A stretch of 64,000 nt of DNA from Saccharum officinarum (Eukaryota > Streptophyta > Magnoliopsida > Poales > Poaceae). The stretch covers positions 12,302,346 to 12,366,345 of the forward strand of contig CM036215.1 in assembly GCA_020631735.1 (NCBI GenBank). Direction: 5' to 3'. The notes beneath the pieces were generated by a model. It was not told where the DNA came from. It did no database searches and was given only the letters and a program-made list of their open reading frames with translations. Every line of letters starts with the position of its first letter. Position 1 is the first letter of the stretch. The translations under genes were made by a program, and so were the position numbers. This document shows positions 21,600-32,787 of this stretch, piece after piece.

Positions 21600-22825
21600 T
21601 GACTACGGACTGCCCTAGCAACGTTCTTGCGCGGAGCAGCAGGTGTAGCAGCCTATCTTGTCTGGGTTGAAGCAGGTGGTGTGCCGTTCTTGACAGGGCA
21701 CTCAGCGATCTTGTGACCGGGCTAGCCACAACCGAAGCAGGTGAAGGGCGCGCTACCTGTGGAGGTAGGCGTAGCGGTCCTCCACGTGCCAGCTCCCTGA
21801 GTGGGGTGACTCGGAGCGGGACGGCTCTGAGCAGGGCGGTGGTAGTTGGCGGTGTAGGTACCACCTCCACGGCTCGGAGCGGTCACTGCCCCCTGGGTGT
21901 AGCGAGAGCGGGGTGGAGGAAGCACGTGAGCACGTGGCCTCTGCGGAGCCGGGCCACGAGAGGAACTCTCGAACCGGCACTTCTTCTCCTTGTGGAGGGC
22001 GTCTGCCTCTAGATGGTCCCTCTCCATCTCCAGCACCTTGTTGACCATCTCATGAAGGGTGCGACAAGCATGACCCGAGAGGGCCACCTTGAGATGAGAG
22101 TTCAGCCCCTTCTTGAAACAGTACATCTTCTTCTTCTTGGTATCGGTCTCACCTAGAGCATACCTCATCATGCGGGTGAAATGAGTAGTGTACTCCTAAA
22201 CCTTCTGGGAGCCCTAGGAAATGTTGCGAAACTCCTCCACCTTGGCATCTATGACGCCCTCAGGCACGTGTTGCTCACGAAATGCCTCGACGAACTCCTC
22301 CCAAGAGATACTCCCTAGGTCCTCGTGGGCGTCGCAGTAGCTGTCCCACCATGCACGTGCAGCGCCAGTGAGCTAGTGGGCGGCTACCCCCACGCACTCC
22401 TCGTCAGTGCAGGTGGTGAGGTCCAGCTTCTTTTCCATCTCATGAAGCTAGTCCTCAGCGGTGATAGGATCATCATCGGCGGTGTCAAAAGTAGGAGGCC
22501 TCAGCTTGAGAAAACCCTCCAACTTCCGCTAGAAGTCATTGGGAGGACCCCTGTGGCGGTGAAGCATTCCCTGAGCCAGTGTCTCCAAGAGGCAGGTTTG
22601 GCGGACCATCACCTCCGCCAACTGTGGTGGTGGCGGCGGCGGCGGTGCTTCTCCTCCGAGATGCTGGGCGGCACTCGCCCCCAGTGCAGGCTCCTCTGGT
22701 GCAGGCTCCTCCCTGACACCGAAGGGAACTCCCCGGTCTCCTCCATGGCCTTGACCATGACCACGGGCCATAGGCGCGGGGGAAAGCGAGCGGTTGTTCA
22801 GATGAGCGGATCGGCGGCAAGACAT
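21600..22825 (-). pseudogene. RE-C gag
   Basis: The probable start MSCRRSAHLNN at 22825 is followed by a Gly/Pro/Ala-rich N-terminus with a run of prolines, a capsid region (FLKLRPPTFDTADDDP, ARAWWDSYC, WEEFVEAFREQHVPEGV, HEMVNKVLEMERDHLEADAL), a basic Arg/Pro-rich stretch, and a zinc knuckle near 21720 (CFGCG-stop-PGHKIAEC). At least six in-frame TAG codons are present. Gag would form virus-like particles and package RNA. The gag-pol boundary lies in the Thr/Ala-rich stretch near 21600. Confidence 0.85.
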
Positions 22826-23159
22826 CTCTCTGCAGGGTCAGTTCGTTGTTTAACATTTTCATTAGATGCATGGTTAAGCAATTTATCAATTTAAAAAGAT
22901 ATAACTATCCAACACTCATACAAAGATGCAATAAGAACCATAAGATGCGATAAGATCCAAATAATCCATTACATTAATTTATTACATAGCGATATCTCCA
23001 GTAGCTACACTGACAGATTCGCGGGAATCGTGCTACTCGTAGGCAGCTCCAAAAGTGGGACATCCTACATTACTCCATAAGTGCATCATCATATCTCTGG
23101 CCACACAGGTCTCAACATGTCTACTACTACCTTATTACATGATTATGTGAAAAAGGTAA

Positions 23160-24394
23160 CTACTCCTGTCCGGGAGTGGCGGGTGGTGTAGAAGGACCAG
23201 AAGTGGAAGCCTCGGGAGTGCCCTCCATGGCACGAAGCTCGTCGTCGGAGTGGTGGATCCTCGCGACGTAGGTGAGAGCGTAGTCCAGCATCTCAGTCCT
23301 TGGAACCTCTGAGTAAGCCTCAGTCGGGCAAGCCTTGAAGTTGAGCTTGGTGGCCTCAACGTGGAAAGGTTGTCTGCGTGGTTTCTTGCGCATCCCAGGT
23401 AAGAGGACGTCCTAGACCTTTCCGATCTCCTGGACGCGCTTACAATCAGCGTCGATCCAAGCCTGGCTGATGCGGTTCACCTTACCTGAAGGTACTCGGT
23501 GCTCTTGATGTAGTGAACCAGGTGGTGCATGTTGTAGGTGGTGGTGACGGCAGCCTCCACAGCTAGCTTATCCATTGTGTTGCAACGGGCCTCCAGGGCA
23601 AGCTTCCTAAAGCCACGCTGCTTCTCCTTCTTGTGGAACTCTCTCAGGGTAAGCCTCTGATGCTCAATTCAATCCTCGCACTCAAGCACCTTGGACTCAA
23701 GATAGTCATGGCGAAGCTCAGCCTCCCCAACCTTGTCCTTGAGATCGGTGATCTCCTTCCGAAGTGACTGCTCACGGTTCTCATAGAAGGTCTTCATCCT
23801 ATCATAGCCCATGCGCTCCTCCTCGAGCTTGCCGACCATCTCCCCCTCCTTGCGCTCCACCTTGAGGAACTCTGCGTCGCAACAGAACAGGAGGTCTCGG
23901 TAGCGGCAGTTCCGCATCTCTACATCCATGATGTAGCGATCCTGAGCGATGATGTACTGCGCAGAGGCCCTCAGATAGGGGTCTACCTCGTCGTGCGTAG
24001 CACGGTCTGCAGTAGTGATCTGTGGCTCTGAGAACCTATTCAGGTCTAGAGCGGCAGGCAGCAGGCGGTATGGTCCCGTCTTGAGGTAGTCGTGCGCGTC
24101 ACGCATCACACTGCGAAGAGTTGTGCGTGAGACGAACTGTATGCACGAAGCAATAGAGTTCTCCACCTCTAGTGTCTCGAAGGCACGCAGCACGGGTATG
24201 AACTCGCTGGCGGGGACCTTGAGGTGGACCATGATGTGGCCCTTGAACCCGTCGGGTCTAGGCTCACCCCGGCACACATACTCGATCTGCTCTGTGGGAA
24301 CGCCTAGTGAGTCCAGCACGTCGTACAGGATCGTGGCGAACCCACGGTAGGCCAGTCCGTCCACAGGGAGCTCGGCAACAGGGGCCATCTGCAA
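23160..24394 (-). pseudogene. RE-C extra ORF upstream of gag (orf0-like), function unknown
   Basis: Between the primer site and gag lies a coding region of about 410 codons, on the same strand. The first 241 residues are one frame (start MQMAPVAELPVDGLAYRGFA); the last 60 or so residues of that part are charged and coiled-coil-like (EEERMGYDRMKTFYENREQ, LRKEITDLKDKVGEAELRHD). After a TGA at 23669 the frame goes on (LTLREFHKKEKQRGFRKLAL). A 1-base shift near 23480 and a TAG near 23414 precede the tail ending PSTPPATPGQE. I recognise no domain. Extra ORFs before gag are known in some rice gypsy elements (RIRE3/RIRE8 orf0, from memory); identity with those is untested. A host gene piece picked up by the element is the alternative. 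Confidence 0.6.
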
Positions 24395-24706
24395 ATTAAC
24401 TGTAAGACGGAGTCAATACCTTGTTGTGTATGTAGTAACTTGAGTATTTTAGAGTGAAACTTGGTAAGACAAGGCGAATCATTGTAACTCAGAGTGATAC
24501 TTGATGAATTCTTAAGTGAAACAGGGTGATTCAGGGTGGAACGGAGCGATGTGATAGGTAAGGTAGAACGAAATGTAGGTAAGAGAGTGTGAAAATGAGA
24601 TAAGCCGTGCACGAAAATGCAGCACGGTCGGTAATATAACCGAAAGTGTCAAGATCTTTCCTAATTCTATTGTCCAATCCTATGGGTCCATCCTAGGGTC
24701 AGCATG

Positions 24707-24718
24707 GCTTTGGTACCA
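24707..24718 (-). other. RE-C primer-binding site
   Basis: The minus strand reads TGGTACCAAAGC two bases inside the 5' LTR, close to TGGTATCAGAGC, the initiator-Met tRNA site used by many chromoviruses. Confidence 0.7.
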
Positions 24719-24720
24719 AC

Positions 24721-25482
24721 TAAAACGTCCTTGATTTCCATGAAGGGAAATCCATAGAAACAAAGTGTAAAATGATGAAACATTCCGTCAATTTACCCAA
24801 ATCCATGTCCCCTCTCTGTCTCTGTTCCCGTTCGAAGCAGGGGATTCGGTCGGGTGAGAGGAAGGGGATGAAGGCGGGTCCCGCCCGTCAACGAGTGAGA
24901 GCGGCGGGGTCCAGCTGTCGGTGACACAGGGGTGCGGCTTCTCCTACGTAGCGTCGGCAATGCGGCCGAGGCCGCAGCGACTTTGCTGGGCCGGCCCACG
25001 CGCGGGCGTGCGTGTGAATGGGATCGGGCACGCGAGTTGGGCTGGGCCAGATGGCGGGGTAGGCCGAGAGAGGTTCCTTTCCCCTTTTCTGATTTATTCA
25101 AAAAGCTTTTCCATTTTGTATTTTCTCTATTTTAAATATGCCATGCATTTGTATGTGAGAAAGCATATTTCCCACACTTGTATAACATAGTGGGTCCTCC
25201 TAAATATATTTTTGGTTTCCAACTATTTGATGGGTTTATATTTCTATATTTATTTACTTAAGCAATTAATTCAAGAGATGTTGTTTCTTTTAATTCAATT
25301 CAAAGAACATAAAATCCAACTCAAGCATGTTTGGTTAAATGCAAAGATGTAGTTAGCTATTTTAGGTGCTACTTGTGCAACTAGGTTAGGTTTCCTATAT
25401 GACACCTCACCAAACATAGGTTTATTTTAGAAAAATTTTGCAATTGAGATTTTTGTTTCCTGGAAATTTCTAGGTTGTTACA
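24721..25482 (-). repeat. RE-C 5' LTR, internally deleted (762 bp)
   Basis: The first 685 bp or so (25482 down to about 24800) match 17638-16955, and the last 80 bp match 13480-13560. The 3.4 kb between them, including the TATA region, is missing. Termini and target duplication are intact. Confidence 0.85.
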
Positions 25483-27135
25483 GGTACTAAGCAAAATGAA
25501 CTTTGGAGACTCCAAAAGTGAACATGAAATGTGAGGGGTCTTAGAAGAGAAGTTTTCATGCTCATTAGCAGAATTCTTCTTGGTCTCCAGAGTTGGTGCT
25601 TTGGGCATGTCCATGGCATAAAAGTTTTCTTTTTCAAAAGATCCATCATGCATGATCAACGTTGAATCTCGACCATCATCGAGAATAACGTTTGGATGGC
25701 CAGAGGGACATGGCTTAGGTTCGAGCGAGGGCGATGATGGACGTTCGGTTTCACTAGAAAGCCTAGGTGAAATGAATGGAGAAATGAACTTCGCCTCCTC
25801 AAACGGGTCATGGTTGGGAAGATGCTCCGCCATTGGACTTGCGGGACAAGGGATAGGAGTGGTGGAAGCAGTTGTTCCTAACTTTTCATCAAGGCCCTCA
25901 TGGGAAGGTTTTTCTTGAATAAGATTTTCCAAAGGGTAGCCAATGAGAATATCGAATTCAAGGATGGCATAGATATGGAAGTCCATGAAGACCTCGATTC
26001 TATCAATTATGACTGACACGTCCCTTGCGATCCCACAACACTCGAAAAATAGTCCCAAAGGACTTTTGAAGAGCTTGTTGGTCGAGACTAGCGGCATTTT
26101 GCCTAAAAGGGCTTCCACAAGGAATTCGGACATGATATTAGTCTCGGCCGTGGGGTTGTGCAAGGCTTCTACGGTGGTTCCCCTTAATGAACAAGTTATG
26201 GCCGTGGACAGTGAAAGAATCTGAATTGCTTTGGAAGAACGTTTCACTACCATTAGCCATTCCTTTGGTGGTTCTGCATTAGGGGAAACTTCCCTTATGT
26301 CCTTTTCATGCCATGATAACTTTGAGGTATTGCCATAATCTTTGAATCAGATAGGGAACTCCGAAGGATGAATTACTCATTCCTTTGGTGTTCGTGGTTC
26401 GGGAGGAGGCTCATAAGTTGAACCTAGGGATGGTGCGAGTTTGTATTCGACTAATGAGGACTCTCCCACACTCGACATGACTTTTTCTTGGAGGAGTTTG
26501 GTTATTATGATGGAAGAAGTGTGTTTGGCTATGAAATGCTCAAGAAATTATACTTGTTTTGTCATAGGTGTGAAACAACCTCCGGCAGTCACGTCTAGGC
26601 ATAGGTCAGCATCTATACCAAGACCCAAACAAAAGAGACACAAAATCACACCATCGGGTAATGACAAGTCTGGGCTGGCATGCTTTAGCGTTGAAAACCA
26701 GGCCCAGGCTGCACCTATAGACTCCTTGCGCTACTCGAAATCAAGGATCACCCTTGGTAGAGAGTCGATATAGGACATGGGGAAAAATGCAAGATGAAAC
26801 TTGTCTTTAAGTTCATCCCAGTCCCCATTCATACTTTCTATGGCAAACATATACCATTGCTTCACCTTTCCCATAAGAGAGAAGGGAAACAACTTCCACC
26901 TTAGTGTTTCTTGTGTCATGCCTGAGATGCTCGGGCATGCACACATCTCCTCAAAATCTAGCAGGTGATTGCAAGCGTTTTCATTATCACGCCCCAAGAA
27001 GGGTAGTGCCCAAACCATAGCTTTTAAACTAGGATGGAGTTCACAGCCAAATGAACGGTTTTGTTTTGAAACAGGCGATGGCTCAAGGAACTCCCCCTTT
27101 GAAGTGAAAGGGTTTGCAATAGATGTTGGCTTCAT
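25483..27135 (-). pseudogene. RE-B gag and protease-like polyprotein
   Basis: One frame runs from ATG at 27135 (MKPTSIANPFTSKGEF) to the RE-C insertion, 551 codons, with four in-frame stops (near 26731, 26550, 26375 and 26350). The capsid part shows LKAMVWALPFLGRDNENACN, HLLDFEEMCACPSISG and KLFPFSLMGKVKQWY, typical of retrotransposon gag. Downstream is a retropepsin-like segment (NIMSEFLVEALLG, then YAILEFDILIGYPLENL), but where an active-site D-T-G is expected it reads HNPTAETN, so it is probably not catalytic. The rest is acidic and Ser/Pro-rich. No polymerase follows. Confidence 0.78.
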
Positions 27136-27227
27136 GATAGAAAAAATAAAACAAGACTGTTTTGTTTTTAAAATAAGATAAAAGATACAGATACGGGGAC
27201 AAACTAGGTTCAAAGAAAATACAACAA

Positions 27228-27249
27228 CCATTCCCCAGCAACAGCGCCA
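27228..27249 (-). other. RE-B primer-binding site
   Basis: The minus strand reads TGGCGCTGTTGCTGGGGA seven bases inside the LTR, two changes from TGGCGCCGTTGCCGGGGA, the Asp-tRNA-type site of Tat and Athila elements. Confidence 0.8.
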
Positions 27250-27256
27250 GAAAGCT

Positions 27257-28606
27257 TGTTGGTATTTCTTAACACAAACAGAAAGATTCCACAAGCGCAC
27301 GGAATTACCGTTGTAGCTTTCACCCGGAAGTATTCAAGGTATCATATTTTCCTCAGGGAACGGAGGTACTTCTTCTAGCTAATTCGTTCAAGGACAACAC
27401 AAGGGTAAAGTTGGTAAGGGTAGAGATGGATTCCTATGGCTTTTGGGTCTAAGGATAGATAAACTTTACTTTCACTTGTTTACTTTGGGCACTGGATTGC
27501 AACTGGTATGCCAGTCGATACCGGCTTGTAGCTCTATGTCATACCCGAACATGGGGGATTATGAGGGACGGATAGGGCTGTCACCACCTGCTGCCTACCA
27601 TTTAACCGTGGAATACGAGGCAAATGAAGGTAGCCTCTAGCCTAGACACCACGTATATGCTATCGACCACCACTCTAGAATTCATGAAGGGTTATCCGTC
27701 TTTATCAGGGCCTCTACTAGAGCATCCGCCATGGGGACAGACGCCGAACCCACAAACAAGTAAGAATAGAGCTTAACTAATCAAAAGACTTCATGCCATA
27801 AGAACCATGAACACTCACAGAAAGCTCCGTTGAGGTGCAAGTGTTCGTTGAGGTACAAGCTTGGGGAGATGTCGACAAGTTCGGCTCTTCCCCGTTCTCT
27901 CCCTCACATCTCTCCTAAATACTCAACTCTACTAGCTATGGCCTAAACCTTGGAGTGATGCTCAAGTGTGTGCTCTTTGCCTTGATGTGTTGTTGTGAAT
28001 GAGAGAGGTAGGAGCCTCCTTTTATAGGTTGAAAGGAGCGGGGAGATCATAAAATGCGCCATCTCCACATGAAAGGAGCAAAACTGACCTCCAAAGGGCG
28101 GTTTGTGGGGAATATTCAGAGGGAATCCCACCCGCACCGTCATCAACAACATTAATGGCACTGTCTCACCAAAGATGGGCACGAGGGGCGCCAGTGGTGG
28201 TGTGGGACACCTGAGGTGCGACCGCCCCCAACCCAACTGGGCCCGAATGGCCCCGTCTTTGGTCGGTTGCCTTCCATGGGCCTCTAGATGGGTCCTGTGG
28301 AGTTTGGCACCATTTGGAGTTGATTTGATATGGGTTTTGGCCTTTTTCTCCACCGGACTAGGCCCTGATTTTGCCTGGTAAGTGGGCCTTCCCCCTTGGG
28401 CTCATATCGAGTGATATTACGCCTTGTTCTTAGTGTACTTTTGACGTGTTTCTGGTGTTATCTCGACATGTCCTCCTGCAATTGATGAATCACCAAAACC
28501 CGTGGAACTTTGTTAATTATGAGCCATATTTCTAAGTTTGGTGTTTATTTGTATGGATTTTATATAAATGTTGGCGGTAAAAAGTGTGAGTTAAGCACCG
28601 CCAACA
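27257..28606 (-). repeat. RE-B 5' LTR (1350 bp)
   Basis: Copy of 9328-10680. The TATA box is intact on the minus strand (CTATAAAAGG, near 28019-28028). The start TGTTGGCGGT at 28606 also matches the start of the RE-A LTR at 30434, showing the shared family. Confidence 0.9.
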
Positions 28607-29572
28607 ACTACCACGTCTCTACCACTGCACTGCACACTCATTGATGTCTATATATATAATATGCTATCCTTTTATATCAATATTTCGTAATCTTATATTG
28701 GATATTTTAGCTACTAAATGAACTCAAATGAAAGAACTTTTAACTACAAAGTTTTAAATCTTGTGAAGTACTACAACTTTGGTATATGATGTATCTCCAT
28801 CAGAGATAGTTTCAAAATTTCAAAAAAATGAATCTCAAAACATGTGAATTTCAAACACATATTTGAGACTCTAGGTGACTTTAAATAAAAAACTTGTCAA
28901 TATCAAACATGTAGATCAGGTTGGCCACTAGAACTTTGGTATTAACTATGTGAACATTTCAGATCGTTTAGAAATTCGAAGTTTTAAATTTCAAAATTTA
29001 TACCATTCAAACATATATTTGGGACTCTAAACATCTTCAAATTAAAAACTTTTCAACTAAAAAGTTGTAGATTCTAATAAGAACCATAACTTTTGTATAG
29101 ACCATGTCAACATCCAAGATCGTTTAATAATTTCAAATTTTAAATTTCAAAATTTGTGCACTTACAACAATATTTTGGGACCCTAAATAGTTTTAATTCA
29201 AAAAAATTTCAACTACAAAGTTGTAGATCTCCTCGAGAGCAATAATTTTGATATAAAGTTTGTCTTCATCCGAGTTCATATGAAAAAAAATTATGAATTA
29301 TTTTTTATTGCAATCATTAACCGAGGCAGACATCTTAAGATGCCCGCCTCCGTAAGTAGTCGATTAACTGAGGTGGTTGCCTTAAGGTGCCTGCCTTGGT
29401 TAATCCGTTAAAGGAGGCATTTGTCTTAAGGCAGCCGCCTCGGTTAATCGTTGTCTTAAGACAAATGCCTCCGTTAACGGAGCTGCCTGGCCAATAACGG
29501 AGGCGGGCAACTAGCCCGCCCGCCTCTGAGCCCCATTTGGAAACGCCGCGCAAAAGATTTTGTATAGTATTG
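28607..29572. repeat. CACTA-1 right part: AT-rich repeats and subterminal repeats
   Basis: No gene. From about 28700 to 29290 there are diverged tandem units of roughly 150 bp built on ACTACAAAGTT and AATTTCAAAATTT, like those in CACTA-4. From 29315 to 29535 there are alternating direct and inverted copies of GCCTCCGTTAAC and GCCGCCTCGGTTAAT, the subterminal repeats expected to bind the transposase. Confidence 0.7.
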
Positions 29573-30433
29573 ATTGAGAGATTTATCATGCTCCCAAGAT
29601 CAAGATCACATACACTCCACAAACACATGATGCACTGGGAGTACCCCAAATCATGCTGTCATTTAGATCCACCAAAAATTCTGCTCATACACTGAGAGTA
29701 GACAAAAATATTGTTTGTTAGGCAAATACTCCATGTTCTAAAAAAGATATGATCTCTCTCTAAATGTGTGGTTCATAAGAAGAGATATGGGCTATGCAAA
29801 AAGTTTAAAAAAATATATATGGACACATGAAGGTCCAAGTATAGAAAAAAATGATGCATGAAGGCTTATGTATTGAAAAAAAGAGAAAGATAGCCATGTT
29901 TCAAAATTATAAGTAATAGAGAGAGATCATATCTACAAAAGGAGTATAGTATTAATTTACCTTTTTCCACACACATGCACATAAGAGTACGGCACTTCTC
30001 TCCTTGGATCCTCGATTAGACTCTGCAACATATGCAATACAAGTATGCTATTTTGTTTATCCCTACCTAAAGCTTCAAATAAACCTTTTAGAAGTAGGAG
30101 AAAACAAAAGAAGGCAAAACATTGCTATGCCTTGGTGGGAAGTATACACCACTAAGTGATTTGAGAGTGCCATAGTGAACTATGTTTTTTTAGAAAACTT
30201 TCAAAACTCCAAGTTGTTAAGATGTGAAATTGGAAAGATGACTTTATTTCAAGAACTGTTCCACTTTTCAACAATCTAAGGAAACATGTTAGCCAACGCC
30301 ACAAATCCCTCTTGTGTAAAGAATGTGTTGGAATAACCTTCATGAGAGCCATATATCTTAGGATGTTATGCTCGTCATTACTTTTATCTCTAAGCTTTGC
30401 TCGAGGACGAGTAAAGGGGTAAGTGGGGGAGCT
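29573..30433 (+). mobile_element. RE-A internal 3' region, right part, with polypurine tract
   Basis: Non-coding sequence homologous to 52700-53740 in RE-D and to about 10690-11590 in RE-B. It ends in GAGGACGAGTAAAGGGG and the tract AAGTGGGGGAGCT (30421-30433) against the LTR. No gene is seen. Confidence 0.7.
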
Positions 30434-32778
30434 TGTTGGCAGTCCTGAACTCCTATTTATAACCGCCAAGACTCACATAAAATTGGCTTAAATAAAACAC
30501 CAAACTTAGAATTAGGACTTATAACTAACCAATTCCATGAGTTTCAGTGATTTACCATTTGCAGGAGGACATGTCGGAATAACATAGAAAGTGTACCTAA
30601 AGTATATAAGAAATCCAACAATACAAACACCCGACATGAGCCCAGGGGGAGAAGGCCCATGTACCAAGCAAACCAGGGCCCAACAAGGTGGAGAACAAGA
30701 CCAAACCTAGATCAAACCAGCTCCAATTGGGGTCATACCTCCACAAGACCACTCAAGAAGCCCAAGGACACTACAAATTTTTGACCCAATTGCACCAACA
30801 ATTTTTTGATGCAATAGGCCCAAAATTAATGCGATAACTTGGTACTGCATCAATTTTGCATTTGATGCGAGCTGATCCAATAGCTCTAGATGCAATAGCT
30901 TTGTCTCATCGGTTTGTTGTGACTGATGCGAGAGTTCGCTATTGCATCAGCCATCGTTGTCTCTTGCATCAAAATAGAGAGATGCAAAAGGGTTATTGCA
31001 TCTAAATCCTTTTGATGCGAGGTTGCTATTGCATCAGCCACAAATGTCTCTTGCATCAAGATAGAGAGATGCAAAAAGGTTATTGCATCAAAATCATGTA
31101 GATGTAATACATCTAATAAATTTGATGTAATAAGAATTATTGCAATGGCTAACATTCAGTGCAATAGACCATATTGCATCGACATTAGGTTCGATGCAAT
31201 ATAACTTAGTACATCGACATTAGGTTTGAAGCAATACAAGCTGTTGCATCGACATTGGATTTGATGCAACATAAACTATTGCATCGACATTAGATTTGAT
31301 GCAATACAAACAATTGCATCAACATTAGGTTTATAGCAACAAAATATATTCGCTACCATTTTATATTGCATCCATTTTATTTACTGAATAATAAAGATTT
31401 GCAACATAGAAATTCACAAGATTACAAAATCCAAAGGCATAAAAGACAATGATATAACTTTGATCATCCACATCCAATAGCATGTACAATAATAACAAAT
31501 TAAAAAAGCTTCATAGTTCAAGAATGTAATAGCAAGGTCGTCGGAACTACATTTTAGACTTGTAGAACTAAACAATTAAACTAAGGACTCTTAGCACATA
31601 TCATGAAAGGTTCATTGTCATTGTAGAATTCTTGATTTAGTTCATCATTCCAAAGAGTCTGAGCACTCTTCTCAACCTGTTGAATGGAAATGGCCCAAAT
31701 GGCATATGCATTAGTAATTACAAATTTTAATGGGTGAAGGGACAGTGTATGAAGATCAATAGAATATACAACATACGATAGACAATAGGATTGACAACAC
31801 ACAGGCCATTAGCTAGTATTGTTGTAAAAGTCAACTTTGCGTGTCTTTTTCCTTGGCCCTAGAGGCACTTGTGGCCCAATGATATGTTTTACCCTCTTGC
31901 ATCGTAAAACTTTCGATGCAATAGTGACCATGTATCACATACAATTACTGCTAACAGATGCAATAAAATCACATATTGCATCAGAGATTAGCACTATCAA
32001 TCCATTCTAATAGTACTTCCTAATTGCACCCATATTTGAAACCAGTGCAATACCACCTACATATTGCATCAAAAATCAATAGTGACGCAACAAAATTTGT
32101 TCGATGCAATAATTTATACCTATTGCATCTCTTCTTCGAAATCGATGTGATAGATCATACCTATTGCATCGACATAAATTACTATCACATCAAATGCCTT
32201 CTCTGTAACACCCTAAAAATTTGAAAAGAAGAAAAATAGGAAAAATATGTTTTTTATGTATTTTTGTGAGCATGCAAACTTAGAATAATAATACTTTTTA
32301 TAAATTTAAAATCAAATATAAGTGTAGAAACATGATTGAGCATTCATGCTGTTGCATCTGGGATTTTGAGATGAGTGGTTTGATCAAATTCAATTTGGAT
32401 TTGAAAATTCTTTGAAATTTGGCTTTGAAAAATTAGAAAAAAAGAAAAAGGAAAGGAATTTCTTTTCTTCTCGGGCCGTTTTCTCCTACCGCAGCCCACG
32501 CCTCGGCCTGCCCTCCCCGCGCGCGGCCCACCTTTCCCTCTCCCGCGCCAGCGCCCGCCTTCTCCCGCGTGGGCCAAGCCCAGCCACCGCGGCCCGCCAA
32601 GCCAGCGCGCGGCCGTTCCCCCTCTGAGTCGCTGACATGCGGGACCCACCTGTCAGTGACGTGTCTTCTTTCCTTTCTTCTTCCTCCGGCCGAACGCAGC
32701 TTTCCTCTCTCTCTCCGATTCGGTGAATCGAATCCGCCGCAAATCTTCGCCCTTTCCATGTATACCGATGCCTCCGGG

Positions 32779-32787
32779 CTATAAAAC
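32779..32787 (+). promoter_or_regulatory. RE-E LTR TATA box, first copy
   Basis: CTATAAAAC within GGGCTATAAAACGGAACC, 30-40 bp before the likely transcript start. Identical boxes lie at 35120-35128 (duplicated unit) and 41880-41888 (3' LTR). Confidence 0.65.

Larger units (their letters stand above)
13480..25482 (-). mobile_element. RE-C: chromovirus (Del/Tekay-like Ty3/gypsy), host of Cassandra
   Basis: The element has a 3' LTR (13480-17638), a 5' LTR (24721-25482, internally deleted), a perfect target duplication GGTAC (13475-13479 and 25483-25487), a primer site and a polypurine tract. Order on the minus strand: extra ORF upstream of gag, gag, protease, reverse transcriptase, RNase H, integrase, chromodomain. 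It lies within the RE-B coding frame. The coding region holds many TAG stops, so it is not autonomous, but all domains except the deleted LTR part are still recognisable. Confidence 0.9.
9328..28606 (-). mobile_element. RE-B: gag-protease-only LTR retrotransposon, split by RE-C
   Basis: LTRs lie at 9328-10680 (3') and 27257-28606 (5'), both starting and ending TGTTGG..CCAACA. Near-identical 5-bp flanks (ACTAA at 9323-9327, ACTAC at 28607-28611) mark the insertion into CACTA-1. A primer site follows the 5' LTR, and the only coding region is one gag-protease frame. No reverse transcriptase, RNase H or integrase is visible before the long 3' non-coding region, so it must have used another element's enzymes. 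The LTRs differ at roughly 7% over the first 175 bp by eye, so this is an old insertion. Structure fits the TR-GAG class of non-autonomous elements. Confidence 0.8.
9147..29572. mobile_element. CACTA-1: CACTA transposon split by nested insertions
   Basis: The left end reads CACTACTACACGAATCTTTT at 9147. The right end, reverse-complemented from 29572, reads CAATACTATACAAAATCTTTT, a matching terminal repeat with its third base changed. The flanks GTT (9144-9146) and ATT (29573-29575) fit a decayed 3-bp target duplication. Its own sequence is only 9147-9327 and 28607-29572, with GGCGGGC-rich and GCCTCCGTTAAC subterminal repeats and no coding frame: a non-autonomous element of about 1.1 kb before insertion of RE-B. 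It sits in the internal region of RE-A; flanks compared with RE-B and RE-D support this. Confidence 0.75.

Noticed and set aside
30790..32195. CRISPR-like array of TTGCATC repeats
   Set aside because: Repeats are short, in both orientations and irregularly spaced, inside a plant CACTA element.
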